From contig JADCGF010000005.1 in the NCBI GenBank assembly GCA_020249145.1, forward strand, positions 248,001-312,000: DNA of 64,000 nucleotides. Direction: 5' to 3'. Made by a program: the position numbers and the translations under genes. This document shows, piece by piece, positions 8,880-17,221 of the stretch (position 1 is the first letter of the stretch; each line of letters begins with the position of its first letter). This DNA is from Roseomonas sp. GTDB taxonomy: Bacteria; Pseudomonadota; Alphaproteobacteria; Acetobacterales; Acetobacteraceae. The notes beneath the pieces were generated by a model. It made no database searches and had not been told where the DNA came from. It saw only the letters and a program-made list of their open reading frames with translations.

Positions 8880-9653
8880 ATGAGCATTCGCATCGGTATC
8901 GCCGGCATAGCCGGGCGCATGGGCCAGCTTTTGATTGAGGAAGTCACCGCCGCTGGTGCGGTTTGTGTGGGCGGCACTTTGCGCGCCGGCGGCAAAGCCG
9001 CCCCTTCTGGCTTGCAAAGCTTTCCAGATATCGCCTCGCTTTTCGCCGCATCCGATGTGGTGATTGATTTCACCCATGCGGATACAGCGCCTGCGCATGC
9101 CGCTGCGGCGGCGGCCTGCGGCAAGGGTTTTATTCTCGGCAGTTCAGGGCTTTCTGCAGCCGCAGAAGTGGCAGTGGCGGAAGCCGGCAAGCGCGCACCG
9201 ATTGTCTATGCCGCGAATTTCGCGCCGGGGGTCAATCTGTTTTTGGCGATTGCGGAACGCATGGCCGCAGCGCTCCCAGGTGCACAATATGACGCCGAGA
9301 TTGTGGAGATGCATCATCGCCAAAAGGTGGATGCGCCATCCGGCACGGCAGTCGCTTTGGGCCGAGCCGTAGCAGCCGGGCGCAGCACCACCATGGAAGA
9401 AGCCGGCATTGAAAGCGGGCGTGATGGCCATTGCGGCCCGCGCGGCACCGGCACGATTGGCTTTGCGGCTATGCGCGGCGGGCAAGTGGTGGGTGAACAC
9501 ACGCTGCTTTTCGCTGCCGCTTCAGAACATATCAGCCTGACGCATCGCAGCTTTGATCGGCGCGTTTATGCCACCGGCGCGGTGCGCGCGGCGCTTTGGG
9601 TGCATGGGCGCGCACCCGCACTTTACGGCATGAAGCATGTGCTGGGGATGTAG
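8880..9653 (+). CDS. dapB: 4-hydroxy-tetrahydrodipicolinate reductase
   Basis: A 257-residue NAD(P)H-dependent reductase of the lysine and diaminopimelate pathway in the cytoplasm. The Rossmann motif GIAGIAGRMGQLL is at residues 6-18 and the catalytic segment EMHHRQKVDAPSGTA gives His145, His146 and Lys149. The length is normal. It follows xerC by 57 bp on the same strand and converges with the flavin monooxygenase gene after only 5 bp. A GGGAG ribosome site precedes the ATG. Confidence 0.96.
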   Translation: MSIRIGIAGIAGRMGQLLIEEVTAAGAVCVGGTLRAGGKAAPSGLQSFPDIASLFAASDVVIDFTHADTAPAHAAAAAACGKGFILGSSGLSAAAEVAVAEAGKRAPIVYAANFAPGVNLFLAIAERMAAALPGAQYDAEIVEMHHRQKVDAPSGTAVALGRAVAAGRSTTMEEAGIESGRDGHCGPRGTGTIGFAAMRGGQVVGEHTLLFAAASEHISLTHRSFDRRVYATGAVRAALWVHGRAPALYGMKHVLGM

Positions 9654-9658
9654 ATTGC

Positions 9659-11008
9659 TTACCTCTGCCAATCAAAGGGTGCCGCGCGCGGCAGGCCGAG
9701 ATTTTCGCGGAGCGTCGTGCCGGTGAATTCCTTGCGGAAGACACCTCGGCGCTGCAATTCCGGCACCACCAGGCGGACAAATTCCTCATAAGTGCCGGGC
9801 ATATGCGTGGCAGCCAGCACGAAGCCATCGCAAGCACCACCTTCCACCCAGGCCTGCATTTCATCCGCCACGCGCTTTGGCGTGCCGCAAAATACCGGGA
9901 ATTCGCGAATGGTGCCGCGCCCAGTGATTTCCACGAAATCGCGCAAGGTAGGGTTGCGCTTGCCGCTGGAAGCAACCACGCGGTCGCGCAAGGCTTGCAG
10001 ACCCTTGATGCCGGCCAATTCATCATCGGTGAAGGCATCATCCAGGGCTTTTGACGCGAAATCATAATTCAGCGCTTCAGACAGCAAAGAAAGTCCATCA
10101 ACCGGCCTGGCCAGGCCATCAATCAAGGCGCGCTTTTCCTCAGCCGCCGCTTCGGTTTCGCCGACAATGCAATAAACGGCGGGGCAGATGCGTACCGTGG
10201 CGGGGTCTCGGCCAGATGCGGCGACCTGTTCCTTGAAATCGCGATAGCCGCGCTTGGCGACTTCCATGTTGGGATAGATGACAAAGACCAAATCGCCCCA
10301 GCGCGCCGCAAAACTTTTGCCGCGCCCGCTTTGGCCGGCCTGGATCAGAACGGGGCGGCCCTGCGGCGTGCGTGGCACTGTGAAGGGGCCACGGCTTTTG
10401 AACCATTTGCCCTTATGGTCCAGGCGCCTGACCTTGCTGGGATCAACGAAGATGCCGCTTTCACGGTCCTGAATGATGGCGTCATCGCCCCAGGAATCCC
10501 AATGCGACAGCACGATTTCCAGGAATTCATCAGCGCGGTCATAGCGCAGATCATGTTCCAGATGATCATCCGCGCCCATATTATGCGCTTCGCTGTCATT
10601 CAGCGATGTCACCACATTCCAGGCCGCGCGCCCGCCCAGCATGTGATCAAGCGTCGCGAAAACCCGCGCCACATGGAAGGGTTCGTAATAGGTGGTAGAA
10701 TAGGTACCGCCGAGGCCAAGCTTGGATGTAGCAAGCCCCATCGCCGTCAGGATCGAAACCAGATCAAGCTTCACCACGCGAATGCCATTACGCACCGCTT
10801 CCGCATGGTCATGGCCGAGAATGTCGGGCATGGCGAGCCGGTCATCGAAAAACGCCATGTGGAAACAGCCGGCTTCAAGCGTGCGCGCGATGCGCTGGTA
10901 GTATTCCGGGCTGAGGTAATCCTGCATGGTCGCGGGATGCCGCCAGGAGCCGACATAGTTTGAGCAATTCTGCGCCTGCAGAAAGGCGACCAGCGTCATT
11001 TGCTTCAT
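9659..11008 (-). CDS. LLM-class flavin-dependent monooxygenase (NtaA/SnaA/DszA type)
   Basis: A 449-residue bacterial-luciferase-fold monooxygenase using FMNH2 supplied by a separate reductase. Typical segments are HMAFFDDRL near residue 55, the LGLGGTYSTTYYEPFHVARVFATLDH region (about 98-123), GRAAWNVVTSLN at about 126-137, and VLIQAGQSGRGKSFA near 225. Related enzymes oxidise nitrilotriacetate, dibenzothiophene sulfone, or other xenobiotic amines and sulfur compounds; the substrate here is unknown. No flavin reductase is adjacent. It is cotranscribable with the TetR gene upstream (60-bp gap), so it may belong to the same regulon. Confidence 0.88.
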   Translation of the reverse strand: MKQMTLVAFLQAQNCSNYVGSWRHPATMQDYLSPEYYQRIARTLEAGCFHMAFFDDRLAMPDILGHDHAEAVRNGIRVVKLDLVSILTAMGLATSKLGLGGTYSTTYYEPFHVARVFATLDHMLGGRAAWNVVTSLNDSEAHNMGADDHLEHDLRYDRADEFLEIVLSHWDSWGDDAIIQDRESGIFVDPSKVRRLDHKGKWFKSRGPFTVPRTPQGRPVLIQAGQSGRGKSFAARWGDLVFVIYPNMEVAKRGYRDFKEQVAASGRDPATVRICPAVYCIVGETEAAAEEKRALIDGLARPVDGLSLLSEALNYDFASKALDDAFTDDELAGIKGLQALRDRVVASSGKRNPTLRDFVEITGRGTIREFPVFCGTPKRVADEMQAWVEGGACDGFVLAATHMPGTYEEFVRLVVPELQRRGVFRKEFTGTTLRENLGLPRAAPFDWQR

Positions 11009-11068
11009 TGGCGTATTCCCTTTTCCCGTTATTCAGCATCGCGCGGCAGCGATGGCGCGGCAAGCCGT

Positions 11069-11626
11069 TCAGCCCGGATTTTGCGGCAGCCTGGCCAAAT
11101 GGCTTTCCATCAGCGCACGCGCGGAAAGGCCAAATAGCCGGATACGGCGGGTTTCGGACATCACCAATAAGCCAACGGCTAGCGCGAAGGCTTCTGTTGC
11201 CACTTCCTGGCCGCCAAGCGCGCGCAAGGGCGCAAGGGCGGCGAGCAGCGCGGCATTCAACCCAGGATCAAGCCCCTGCCCCAGCCCGCGCGGCGCGAGC
11301 CCGCCGCCACCCAGATAAAAGCCCAGCGCCAATTCCTGTGGATGCGCCGCATAGAAATCAAACAAGGCAAGTGCCGCACCGTGAAACCCGTCCCGCGCCG
11401 CACCATCCGCCACTGCTACCTTCAGGCGCGCAAGGCTATCGCGCAGCACTTCAGCATAAATCGCCTCACGCGACGGGAAATGGAAGTAAAGCGCGGCGGG
11501 CGTATAGCCAGCGCGAGCGGCAATGGCGCGCAGGCTGGCGCCTTCCAACCCCGCTTCGGCGAAAAGCGCCTTGGCGGCGGCAAGGATATGGTCTCGCTTG
11601 GCGGCGTTCTTGTCTGGGCGGGTCAT
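11069..11626 (-). CDS. TetR/AcrR family transcriptional regulator
   Basis: A 185-residue repressor. The N-terminal helix-turn-helix covers about residues 10-55 (RDHILAAAKALFAEAGLEG, then the recognition helix in TPAALYFHFPSREAIY). The C-terminal half is the all-helical ligand and dimer domain. It is divergent from the HpaB-like flavoprotein gene, and a clear palindrome sits 12 bp from its own start, so it probably represses itself and that gene. The ligand is unknown. Confidence 0.9.
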   Translation of the reverse strand: MTRPDKNAAKRDHILAAAKALFAEAGLEGASLRAIAARAGYTPAALYFHFPSREAIYAEVLRDSLARLKVAVADGAARDGFHGAALALFDFYAAHPQELALGFYLGGGGLAPRGLGQGLDPGLNAALLAALAPLRALGGQEVATEAFALAVGLLVMSETRRIRLFGLSARALMESHLARLPQNPG

Positions 11627-11637
11627 TGACGTGAAAT

Positions 11638-11652
11638 TCTAACAGCGTTAGA
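11638..11652. promoter_or_regulatory. Probable TetR operator
   Basis: TCTAAC-AGC-GTTAGA is a perfect 6+3+6 palindrome in the 61-bp space between the divergent TetR and HpaB-like genes. It stands out from the GC-rich surroundings. The position, close to both starts, fits a shared repressor site. Confidence 0.7.
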
Positions 11653-11687
11653 TTTTACCGGTCAACCGATTATGGGAAGCCCTTATC

Positions 11688-13238
11688 ATGCTGATGACTG
11701 CCGCTGATTATCGGGAATCGCTCAGGGCGCTGAAGCCGCGCGTTTTCGTCAATGGCCGCCAGGTGGCGAGTGTGGCCGATGAACCGCTGCTGGCGCCGGG
11801 CATCAATGCCATTGGTGTCACCTATGATTTCGCCCATCGCCCCGATTACGCGCCGCTGATGACGGCAACTCAGCAAGGCAGTGGCCGGCTTGCCAATCGC
11901 ATGCTGCATGTGAATGGCAGCCGAGATGATTTGCTCGCAAAGTTGGAAGCCGTCCGCTTGGTGTGCCGTGAATCCGGCTGCGCGCAACGCTATTTGGCGC
12001 ATGATGCGCTGAATGCGCTGCATCAGGGCACGAAGCTTGCCGATGACGTGCATGGCGGAGAGCGGCATCAGCGCTTCCTGGCCTATTTGGATGATGTGCA
12101 GGCGCGTGATCTGACGCTTGGCATTGCCATGACCGATGCGAAGGGTGATCGTTCCGCGCGCCCCGGCAAGCAGGCCAATCGTGATGTGCATGTGCATATC
12201 AAGGAACGTCGTGCGGATGGCATCATCATTCGCGGCACCAAGGCCATTGTGACTGGCGCGCCTTATGTCCATGAATTCCTGGTCATGGCCTGCCGCACCA
12301 TGACAGCGGAGGATGCCGATTTCGCGCTGCATTGCGCCGTGCCGGCAGACGCGCCGGGTGTCATGATTGTGGCGCGCCCCGCGGGCCGCCCCGGTGAAGC
12401 AGCCGCAAAATTCAGCGCCAAATACGGCCAGGCCACCGGCGTTGTGGTGTTTGATGATGTGTTTGTGCCCTGGGACCGCGTCTTCATGGCGGGTGAGCAT
12501 GTTGAATCGGGCTACACCACCACCACCTATGCCACGCATCACCGGCATTCCTGCATCGCGGCACGCGCTGGCTTTGGTGATTTGCTGATTGGCGCTGGCG
12601 CCTTGATGATTGAAGCGAATGGGCTGGATACGGATCGCCACGGCCATATCCGCGATGCCATGGTGGATTTGATCAAGATTGTGGAAGGCTTCTTCGCCTG
12701 TGGTGTGGCGGCGAGTGTTTATGGCACCGGTGCATCGTCCGGCGCCTTCATGCCGGACGCGGTCTTCAGCAATATCGGCAAATTGCTTCTGGCAACACAG
12801 ATTTATGATATGCACCGGCTGGCACATTATGTCTCGGGCGGCTTGATCGTGGCGCTGCCCGGCCCGGATGAGGATCACAATCCGGAAACGGCTGCTTCCC
12901 TTGCAGCCGTGCTTGCCGGGCGCGCGGATGTGCCTGCCGAAAAGCGCCTGGAAGTGGCGCGCTTCATGGAGGATTTGACTGCTTCCAACCAAGGCGGTTG
13001 GTATTCGGTGATTTCGCTGCATGGCGGTGGCAGCCCGGAAGCGATGAAGCGCGAGATTTGGCGCAATTACCCGGTGGAAGAACGCTCAGCGCTTGTGGAA
13101 CGCCTGCTCGATCGTGGCATTCTGGATGAGGGCAAGCGCATTTCAAAACAACCCGGGCGCTGCTGCGATACGGGGTGTGAAGCGCCGCGCGCGCCGGCCA
13201 TTCCGGAAGGCAGCTTTATCGGGCGCGCAGCGGAATGA
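11688..13238 (+). CDS. 4-hydroxyphenylacetate 3-hydroxylase (HpaB) superfamily flavoprotein
   Basis: A 516-residue protein of the HpaB/4-hydroxybutyryl-CoA dehydratase superfamily. The opening MLMTAADYRESLRAL, the PLMTATQQGSGRLANRM segment and the AMTDAKGDRSARP segment resemble AbfD-type proteins more than HpaB monooxygenases. Compared with remembered AbfD sequences, two of the four ligands of its [4Fe-4S] cluster appear lost: the positions of Cys103 and Cys299 hold Tyr102 and Ala292, while Cys98 and His285 remain. An FAD-only enzyme, such as a monooxygenase or acyl-CoA dehydrogenase-like enzyme, is therefore likelier than a dehydratase. The C-terminus has an extra cysteine pair (GRCCDTGC). 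Confidence 0.8.
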   Translation: MLMTAADYRESLRALKPRVFVNGRQVASVADEPLLAPGINAIGVTYDFAHRPDYAPLMTATQQGSGRLANRMLHVNGSRDDLLAKLEAVRLVCRESGCAQRYLAHDALNALHQGTKLADDVHGGERHQRFLAYLDDVQARDLTLGIAMTDAKGDRSARPGKQANRDVHVHIKERRADGIIIRGTKAIVTGAPYVHEFLVMACRTMTAEDADFALHCAVPADAPGVMIVARPAGRPGEAAAKFSAKYGQATGVVVFDDVFVPWDRVFMAGEHVESGYTTTTYATHHRHSCIAARAGFGDLLIGAGALMIEANGLDTDRHGHIRDAMVDLIKIVEGFFACGVAASVYGTGASSGAFMPDAVFSNIGKLLLATQIYDMHRLAHYVSGGLIVALPGPDEDHNPETAASLAAVLAGRADVPAEKRLEVARFMEDLTASNQGGWYSVISLHGGGSPEAMKREIWRNYPVEERSALVERLLDRGILDEGKRISKQPGRCCDTGCEAPRAPAIPEGSFIGRAAE

Positions 13239-13239
13239 T

Positions 13240-14202
13240 TTAGCCGGCAGCCGGGCGAAGGAAGCCTTGCTCCGCCGCCCGCTTCCAGCGCGCCTCATCT
13301 TCCCTGATCAGGACGCGCACGGCGGCAAGGTCAAGCGGCGCAGGGTCCACCGCCAGGTTGCGCATGCGCGCTTGCACGGCTTCCACTTCTTGCGCTGCGC
13401 GTGCTTCGGCATTGATCCTTTGCAGAATGTCTTCCGGCGTGCGCGCCGGCGCCCAAATGGCAAACCAGCCTTCATAGCTTGCCGCGTCCAGGCCGAAACT
13501 CGCAAGGCTTGGCACATTGGGCAAATGCACCGAAGGGCGCGGCGATGTCACGGCCATGATGCGCACGCGATCGCTTTGCATCAAAGGCAGCGCAGTGGCA
13601 GTGCTAACCCAGGCCAGCGGCAAATGCCCGCCCATCAGATCGCGCGTGGAAGCGCCACCGCCGGAATAGCGAATCTCGTTCAATTCAATGCCGGCAGCTC
13701 GGGTGAATTGTGCGGCAACAACAGCGGAAGCGACATCGGCTGTGGCATGCGCAATCGCCCCAGGTCGCGCCTTGGCGGCGGTGATCAGGCTGGGAATGTC
13801 GCGAAACTGCGCTTCGCTGCTGGCCAGCAAGACAAAGGCGTAAAGCGCGGAAATCGCAACCGGTGTCAGATCGCCTGTCGGGTCATAAGGCAGATCAGGC
13901 TTGGTGTGGCGCAGGATCAAATGCGTTGGGTTCAGCGAAATCAACGTATGGCCATCAGGCGCGCTGCGCGCCACGGCTTCGGTGCCAATGGCGCCATCCG
14001 CACCTGGGCGATTTTCCACCACCACAGGGCGATTGAGTCTGGTGCCGATGGTTTCCATCACCGCACGCGCCGTCAGGTCTGTGCCACCCCCGGCGGCGAA
14101 GGGCACAATCACGCGCACCAGGCGCTGCGGCCAGGTGCCTTGCGCGGCGGCAAGGCCCGGCAGGATGAAGGGCGCAGCGAGCATGGCGCGGCGTTGGATC
14201 AT
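13240..14202 (-). CDS. TTT (Bug) family periplasmic substrate-binding receptor
   Basis: A 320-residue extracytoplasmic receptor of the Bug/TctC family, which binds carboxylated or amino-acid-like solutes for tripartite tricarboxylate transporters. The chosen ATG at 14202 opens a signal peptide (MIQRRAMLAAPFILPGLAAA-Q); the frame to 14358 adds unrelated residues. Hallmarks are VIVPFAAGGGTDLTAR, VVVENRPGADGAIG and the late LPNVPSLASFG segment. No TctA or TctB is nearby. It is divergent from the CoA-transferase gene, so its ligand may be the acid degraded by that island. Confidence 0.92.
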   Translation of the reverse strand: MIQRRAMLAAPFILPGLAAAQGTWPQRLVRVIVPFAAGGGTDLTARAVMETIGTRLNRPVVVENRPGADGAIGTEAVARSAPDGHTLISLNPTHLILRHTKPDLPYDPTGDLTPVAISALYAFVLLASSEAQFRDIPSLITAAKARPGAIAHATADVASAVVAAQFTRAAGIELNEIRYSGGGASTRDLMGGHLPLAWVSTATALPLMQSDRVRIMAVTSPRPSVHLPNVPSLASFGLDAASYEGWFAIWAPARTPEDILQRINAEARAAQEVEAVQARMRNLAVDPAPLDLAAVRVLIREDEARWKRAAEQGFLRPAAG

Positions 14203-14221
14203 GCGACGTTTCCTTATGCTT

Positions 14222-14237
14222 CGGTCTTGCGCGACCG
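14222..14237. promoter_or_regulatory. Inverted repeat in a divergent promoter region
   Basis: CGGTC-N6-GACCG lies in the 92-bp gap between the divergent TTT receptor and CoA-transferase genes. It could be an operator shared by both; there is no direct evidence for a regulator. Confidence 0.3.
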
Positions 14238-14294
14238 TCTTGACCAGATGAAATCTTCCACCGCAAACTGCCGTAACACAAGGGGAAATCCGCC

Positions 14295-15512
14295 ATGAAT
14301 GATGCCGCCACCAACCGCATTCAGCCACTTGATGGCGTTCGCGTGATTGATGTTTCAAGCTTTCTGGCGGGGCCGTTTTGTTCCACGCAGCTTGCGGAAT
14401 TTGGCGCCGAGGTCATCAAGCTTGAATTGCCGATCGTGGGCGACCCTTTGCGCAAATTCGGTTCGGTCACCGAATGCGGTGAAACCCTGCCCTGGCTTTC
14501 GGAATGCCGGAACAAGAAATCCGCGACGCTTGATTTGCGCAAGCCCGATGGCGCCGCGCTGCTGAAGCGCATGTGCGCCGAAGCGGACATCCTGGTTGAG
14601 AATTTCCAGCCCGGCACAATGGAGAAATGGGGCCTTGGCTGGGATGTCATGCAGGAAGTCAATCCGCGGCTGATCATGGTGCGCATTTCAGGCTATGGGC
14701 AAACCGGCCCCTATAGTGGCCGTCCGGGCTTTGGGCGGATTGGCAATGCCTTTGGCGGGCTTTCCTATCTGGCGGGCTATCCGGATCGTCCGCCGGTGAC
14801 ACCCGGATCAGCCACGATTCCGGATTATCTGGCCGGCATGTATGGCGCGATGGGCGCTTTGCTCGCCATGGAAGCGCGGCGCAAAACGGGCAAGGGTCAG
14901 ATGGTGGATATCGGGCTTTATGAGCCGATCTTCCGCATTCTGGATGAATTGGCGCCATCCTATCAGTTGAATGGCTATATCCGTGAACGCATGGGACCAG
15001 GCACGGTGAATGTGGTGCCGCATAGCCATTACCCCACCAAGGATGGCCGCTGGATCGCGATTGCCTGCACATCCGACAAGATTTTTGCGCGCCTTGCAGA
15101 TGCCATGGGCGTGCCAGAATTCGCCGAGGACGGCAAATGGGGCAAAATCCGTCAACGCGAAGCGGCGCGCGCGGAAGTGGATGCTTATGTCGGCAATTGG
15201 ACCACCCAATTCACGCGCGATGAATTGCTCGCCTTGTGTGAAAAGGCGCAGGTTCCTTGCGGGCCGGTCTATGCGATTGATGAGATTTTCAAGGACCCGC
15301 AATACAAGGCGCGCGATAACATATTGATGATGAAGGACCCGCGTGTTGGCGAATTGGCGATCCCCAATCTGGTGCCGCGGCTTTCAGACACACCAGGTGA
15401 AGTGCGCTGGCTTGGCCCCAGCATGGGGGAACATAACAACGAAATCTATCGCCAATGGCTTGGCCTGAATGATGCGGAGATTGAACGCCTGACAGCCGCG
15501 CAAGTGATCTGA
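14295..15512 (+). CDS. Family III CoA-transferase (CaiB/BaiF)
   Basis: A 405-residue CoA-transferase moving CoA between acyl-CoAs and carboxylates. The N-terminal GVRVIDVSSFLAGPFCSTQLAEFGAEVIKLE type segment, the RISGYGQTGPYS motif and the active-site aspartate in IPDYLAGMYGA (about residue 176) are present. The GKGQMVDIGLYE segment follows. It is probably cotranscribed with the CitE-like lyase 15 bp downstream, a pairing seen where a dicarboxylate is activated and then cleaved (for example citramalyl-CoA routes). No hydratase is present in the window, so the pathway stays open. Confidence 0.92.
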   Translation: MNDAATNRIQPLDGVRVIDVSSFLAGPFCSTQLAEFGAEVIKLELPIVGDPLRKFGSVTECGETLPWLSECRNKKSATLDLRKPDGAALLKRMCAEADILVENFQPGTMEKWGLGWDVMQEVNPRLIMVRISGYGQTGPYSGRPGFGRIGNAFGGLSYLAGYPDRPPVTPGSATIPDYLAGMYGAMGALLAMEARRKTGKGQMVDIGLYEPIFRILDELAPSYQLNGYIRERMGPGTVNVVPHSHYPTKDGRWIAIACTSDKIFARLADAMGVPEFAEDGKWGKIRQREAARAEVDAYVGNWTTQFTRDELLALCEKAQVPCGPVYAIDEIFKDPQYKARDNILMMKDPRVGELAIPNLVPRLSDTPGEVRWLGPSMGEHNNEIYRQWLGLNDAEIERLTAAQVI

Positions 15513-15527
15513 GGCAGGCAGCGCGAT

Positions 15528-16400
15528 ATGCCTGGCTGGCGCATGCGACGTTCCGTGATGATCACACCAGGGCATCGGCCAGAACGGCTTGCCAAGGCGG
15601 TGTCACTGCCGGCGGATAGCCTGATCTTTGATTTGGAAGATGCGGTGCCGCCAGCGCGCAAGCCAGAGGCGCGCGCGGTGGTGGCGCGTGCATTGACCGA
15701 ACTAACCTTTGGCCATCGCGAAAGGGCGGTGCGCCTGAATGGCATTGGCTCGGTGGATTTCGCCGCGGATGTGGCCGCAATGCCCTGGGCAGAAATTGAT
15801 GCGGTGATGCTGCCTAAGGTTGAACGGGCGGAGGATTTGCAAAAACTTGATGCCGCTTTGGATCAAGCCGCACCGGGGCGCGAGATTGCGGTAATAGCAA
15901 CGCTTGAAACACCGCGCGGCATTTTGAATGCGTTGCAGATTGCCGATGCGTCACCTCGTCTTGCGGCGTTTTTTCTCGGCCCCGGCGATTACACCATGCA
16001 GACCGGCGGGCGCATTACGCCGCGCGTTCTGGAATTTCCACGGCAAATACTGGTGGCCGCCGCCGGCGCGGTGGGGGCGCAGGCGCTTGATGCTCCATAC
16101 CTTGCTGATTTGCGCGATGTTGCCGCCACAGGGCAGGATGCAGCGGCAGCGCGGGAATTGGGCTTCAGCGGCAAGGTTGTCTTTCATCCGGATCAGATCG
16201 CGCCGGTGAATGAAGCCTTCACCCCTAGCGCCGAGGAAGTAGCGAAGGCGCGGCGCTATATCGCCGCCTTTCAGGAAGCTGCCGCCAAGGGCGAAAACCT
16301 TGCTTATGTTGATGGCACTTTCATCGCGATGGACCTGGTGCCGAATATGGAACGCATCCTGGCCTTGGCGGAAGCCGCACGAAAGGCGGCTTCCGCATAA
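15528..16400 (+). CDS. HpcH/HpaI aldolase / citrate lyase beta-like (CitE) lyase
   Basis: A 290-residue TIM-barrel lyase of the CitE/malyl-CoA lyase group, cleaving 3-hydroxy-acyl-CoA thioesters such as malyl-CoA or citramalyl-CoA. Landmarks are VSLPADSLIFDLEDAV near residue 26 (metal-binding acidic residues), RAVRLNGIGS, a VMLPKVERAEDL segment and FHPDQIAPVNEAF near the C-terminus. The ATG at 15528 is used; the ATG at 15543 is also plausible. It sits 15 bp after the CoA-transferase, suggesting the two act in sequence. It converges with the SDR gene with a 5-bp gap. Confidence 0.88.
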   Translation: MPGWRMRRSVMITPGHRPERLAKAVSLPADSLIFDLEDAVPPARKPEARAVVARALTELTFGHRERAVRLNGIGSVDFAADVAAMPWAEIDAVMLPKVERAEDLQKLDAALDQAAPGREIAVIATLETPRGILNALQIADASPRLAAFFLGPGDYTMQTGGRITPRVLEFPRQILVAAAGAVGAQALDAPYLADLRDVAATGQDAAAARELGFSGKVVFHPDQIAPVNEAFTPSAEEVAKARRYIAAFQEAAAKGENLAYVDGTFIAMDLVPNMERILALAEAARKAASA

Positions 16401-16405
16401 ATCAT

Positions 16406-17158
16406 TCAGGAAGCGAGATACCCGCCATCCACATGCATTTCTGACCCTGTCATATAGGATGATTCGTCAGACGCCAGGAACAGAATAGCGTAAGCGACTT
16501 CATCCACCTCACCGGTGCGGCCCATGGGCACATGGCCCAGCATTTTTGCGCGGAACACGGGGTCAGCCGTGGCACCGCTGGTGCGCATGGGCGGCATAAG
16601 GCCGGGATGGACCGTGTTCAGGCGAATGCCCGAAGCGCCTTCCTGCACGGCGATGGATTTCGTGAGCAAACGTACCGCTGCCTTGGAAGCGTTATAGGCG
16701 CAATGAATACGTTCCTGCCCCACCACGCCGGAGATGGAAGACAGGTTGATGATGGACCCGCCGCCTGACTTTTTCATCGCCGCCACGCCATGCTTCACGC
16801 CAAGGAACACGCCGCGCGCATTCACCGCCATGATCCGGTCCCACAGCGCGGTATCATAAAGATTGTTGGTATTGCTGCCGGAAATCCCGGCATTATTCAC
16901 CAGTACGTCAAGCCGCCCATGCGCAGCCATCACGGCAGCAATCGCCGCTTCCCATTGCGACTCATCCGCGACATCCAGGTTGATATAGCTTGCAGACCCG
17001 CCGGCCTTGGTGATTTCCGCGACAACGGCGCGGCCTTCGGCTTCCATCATATCGGCCACGACAACCTTCGCACCTTCACGCGCAAAAAGCCGCGCGGTGG
17101 CCGCGCCCATGCCGGAAGCGGCACCCGTAATGAGTGCTACCTTATTTGCAACACGCAT
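16406..17158 (-). CDS. SDR family oxidoreductase
   Basis: A 250-residue short-chain dehydrogenase. The cofactor motif TGAASGMGAATA is at about residues 11-22, the NNAG motif follows in VLVNNAGISG, the catalytic serine in INLSSISG, and the catalytic Tyr/Lys in CAYNASKAA. The C-terminus has the usual MTGSEMHVDGGYL. The acidic residue after the second strand (ADMMEAEG) favours NAD(H). A strong AGGAGG ribosome site precedes the ATG. It likely works on a hydroxy or keto intermediate of the neighbouring pathway, but the substrate is not known. Confidence 0.93.
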   Translation of the reverse strand: MRVANKVALITGAASGMGAATARLFAREGAKVVVADMMEAEGRAVVAEITKAGGSASYINLDVADESQWEAAIAAVMAAHGRLDVLVNNAGISGSNTNNLYDTALWDRIMAVNARGVFLGVKHGVAAMKKSGGGSIINLSSISGVVGQERIHCAYNASKAAVRLLTKSIAVQEGASGIRLNTVHPGLMPPMRTSGATADPVFRAKMLGHVPMGRTGEVDEVAYAILFLASDESSYMTGSEMHVDGGYLAS

Positions 17159-17221
17159 GATGTTTCCTCCTGTTCATTTCTGATCAGGAAGCCTTGCAAG
17201 GCTTGCGCGTGACCGCAAGCC

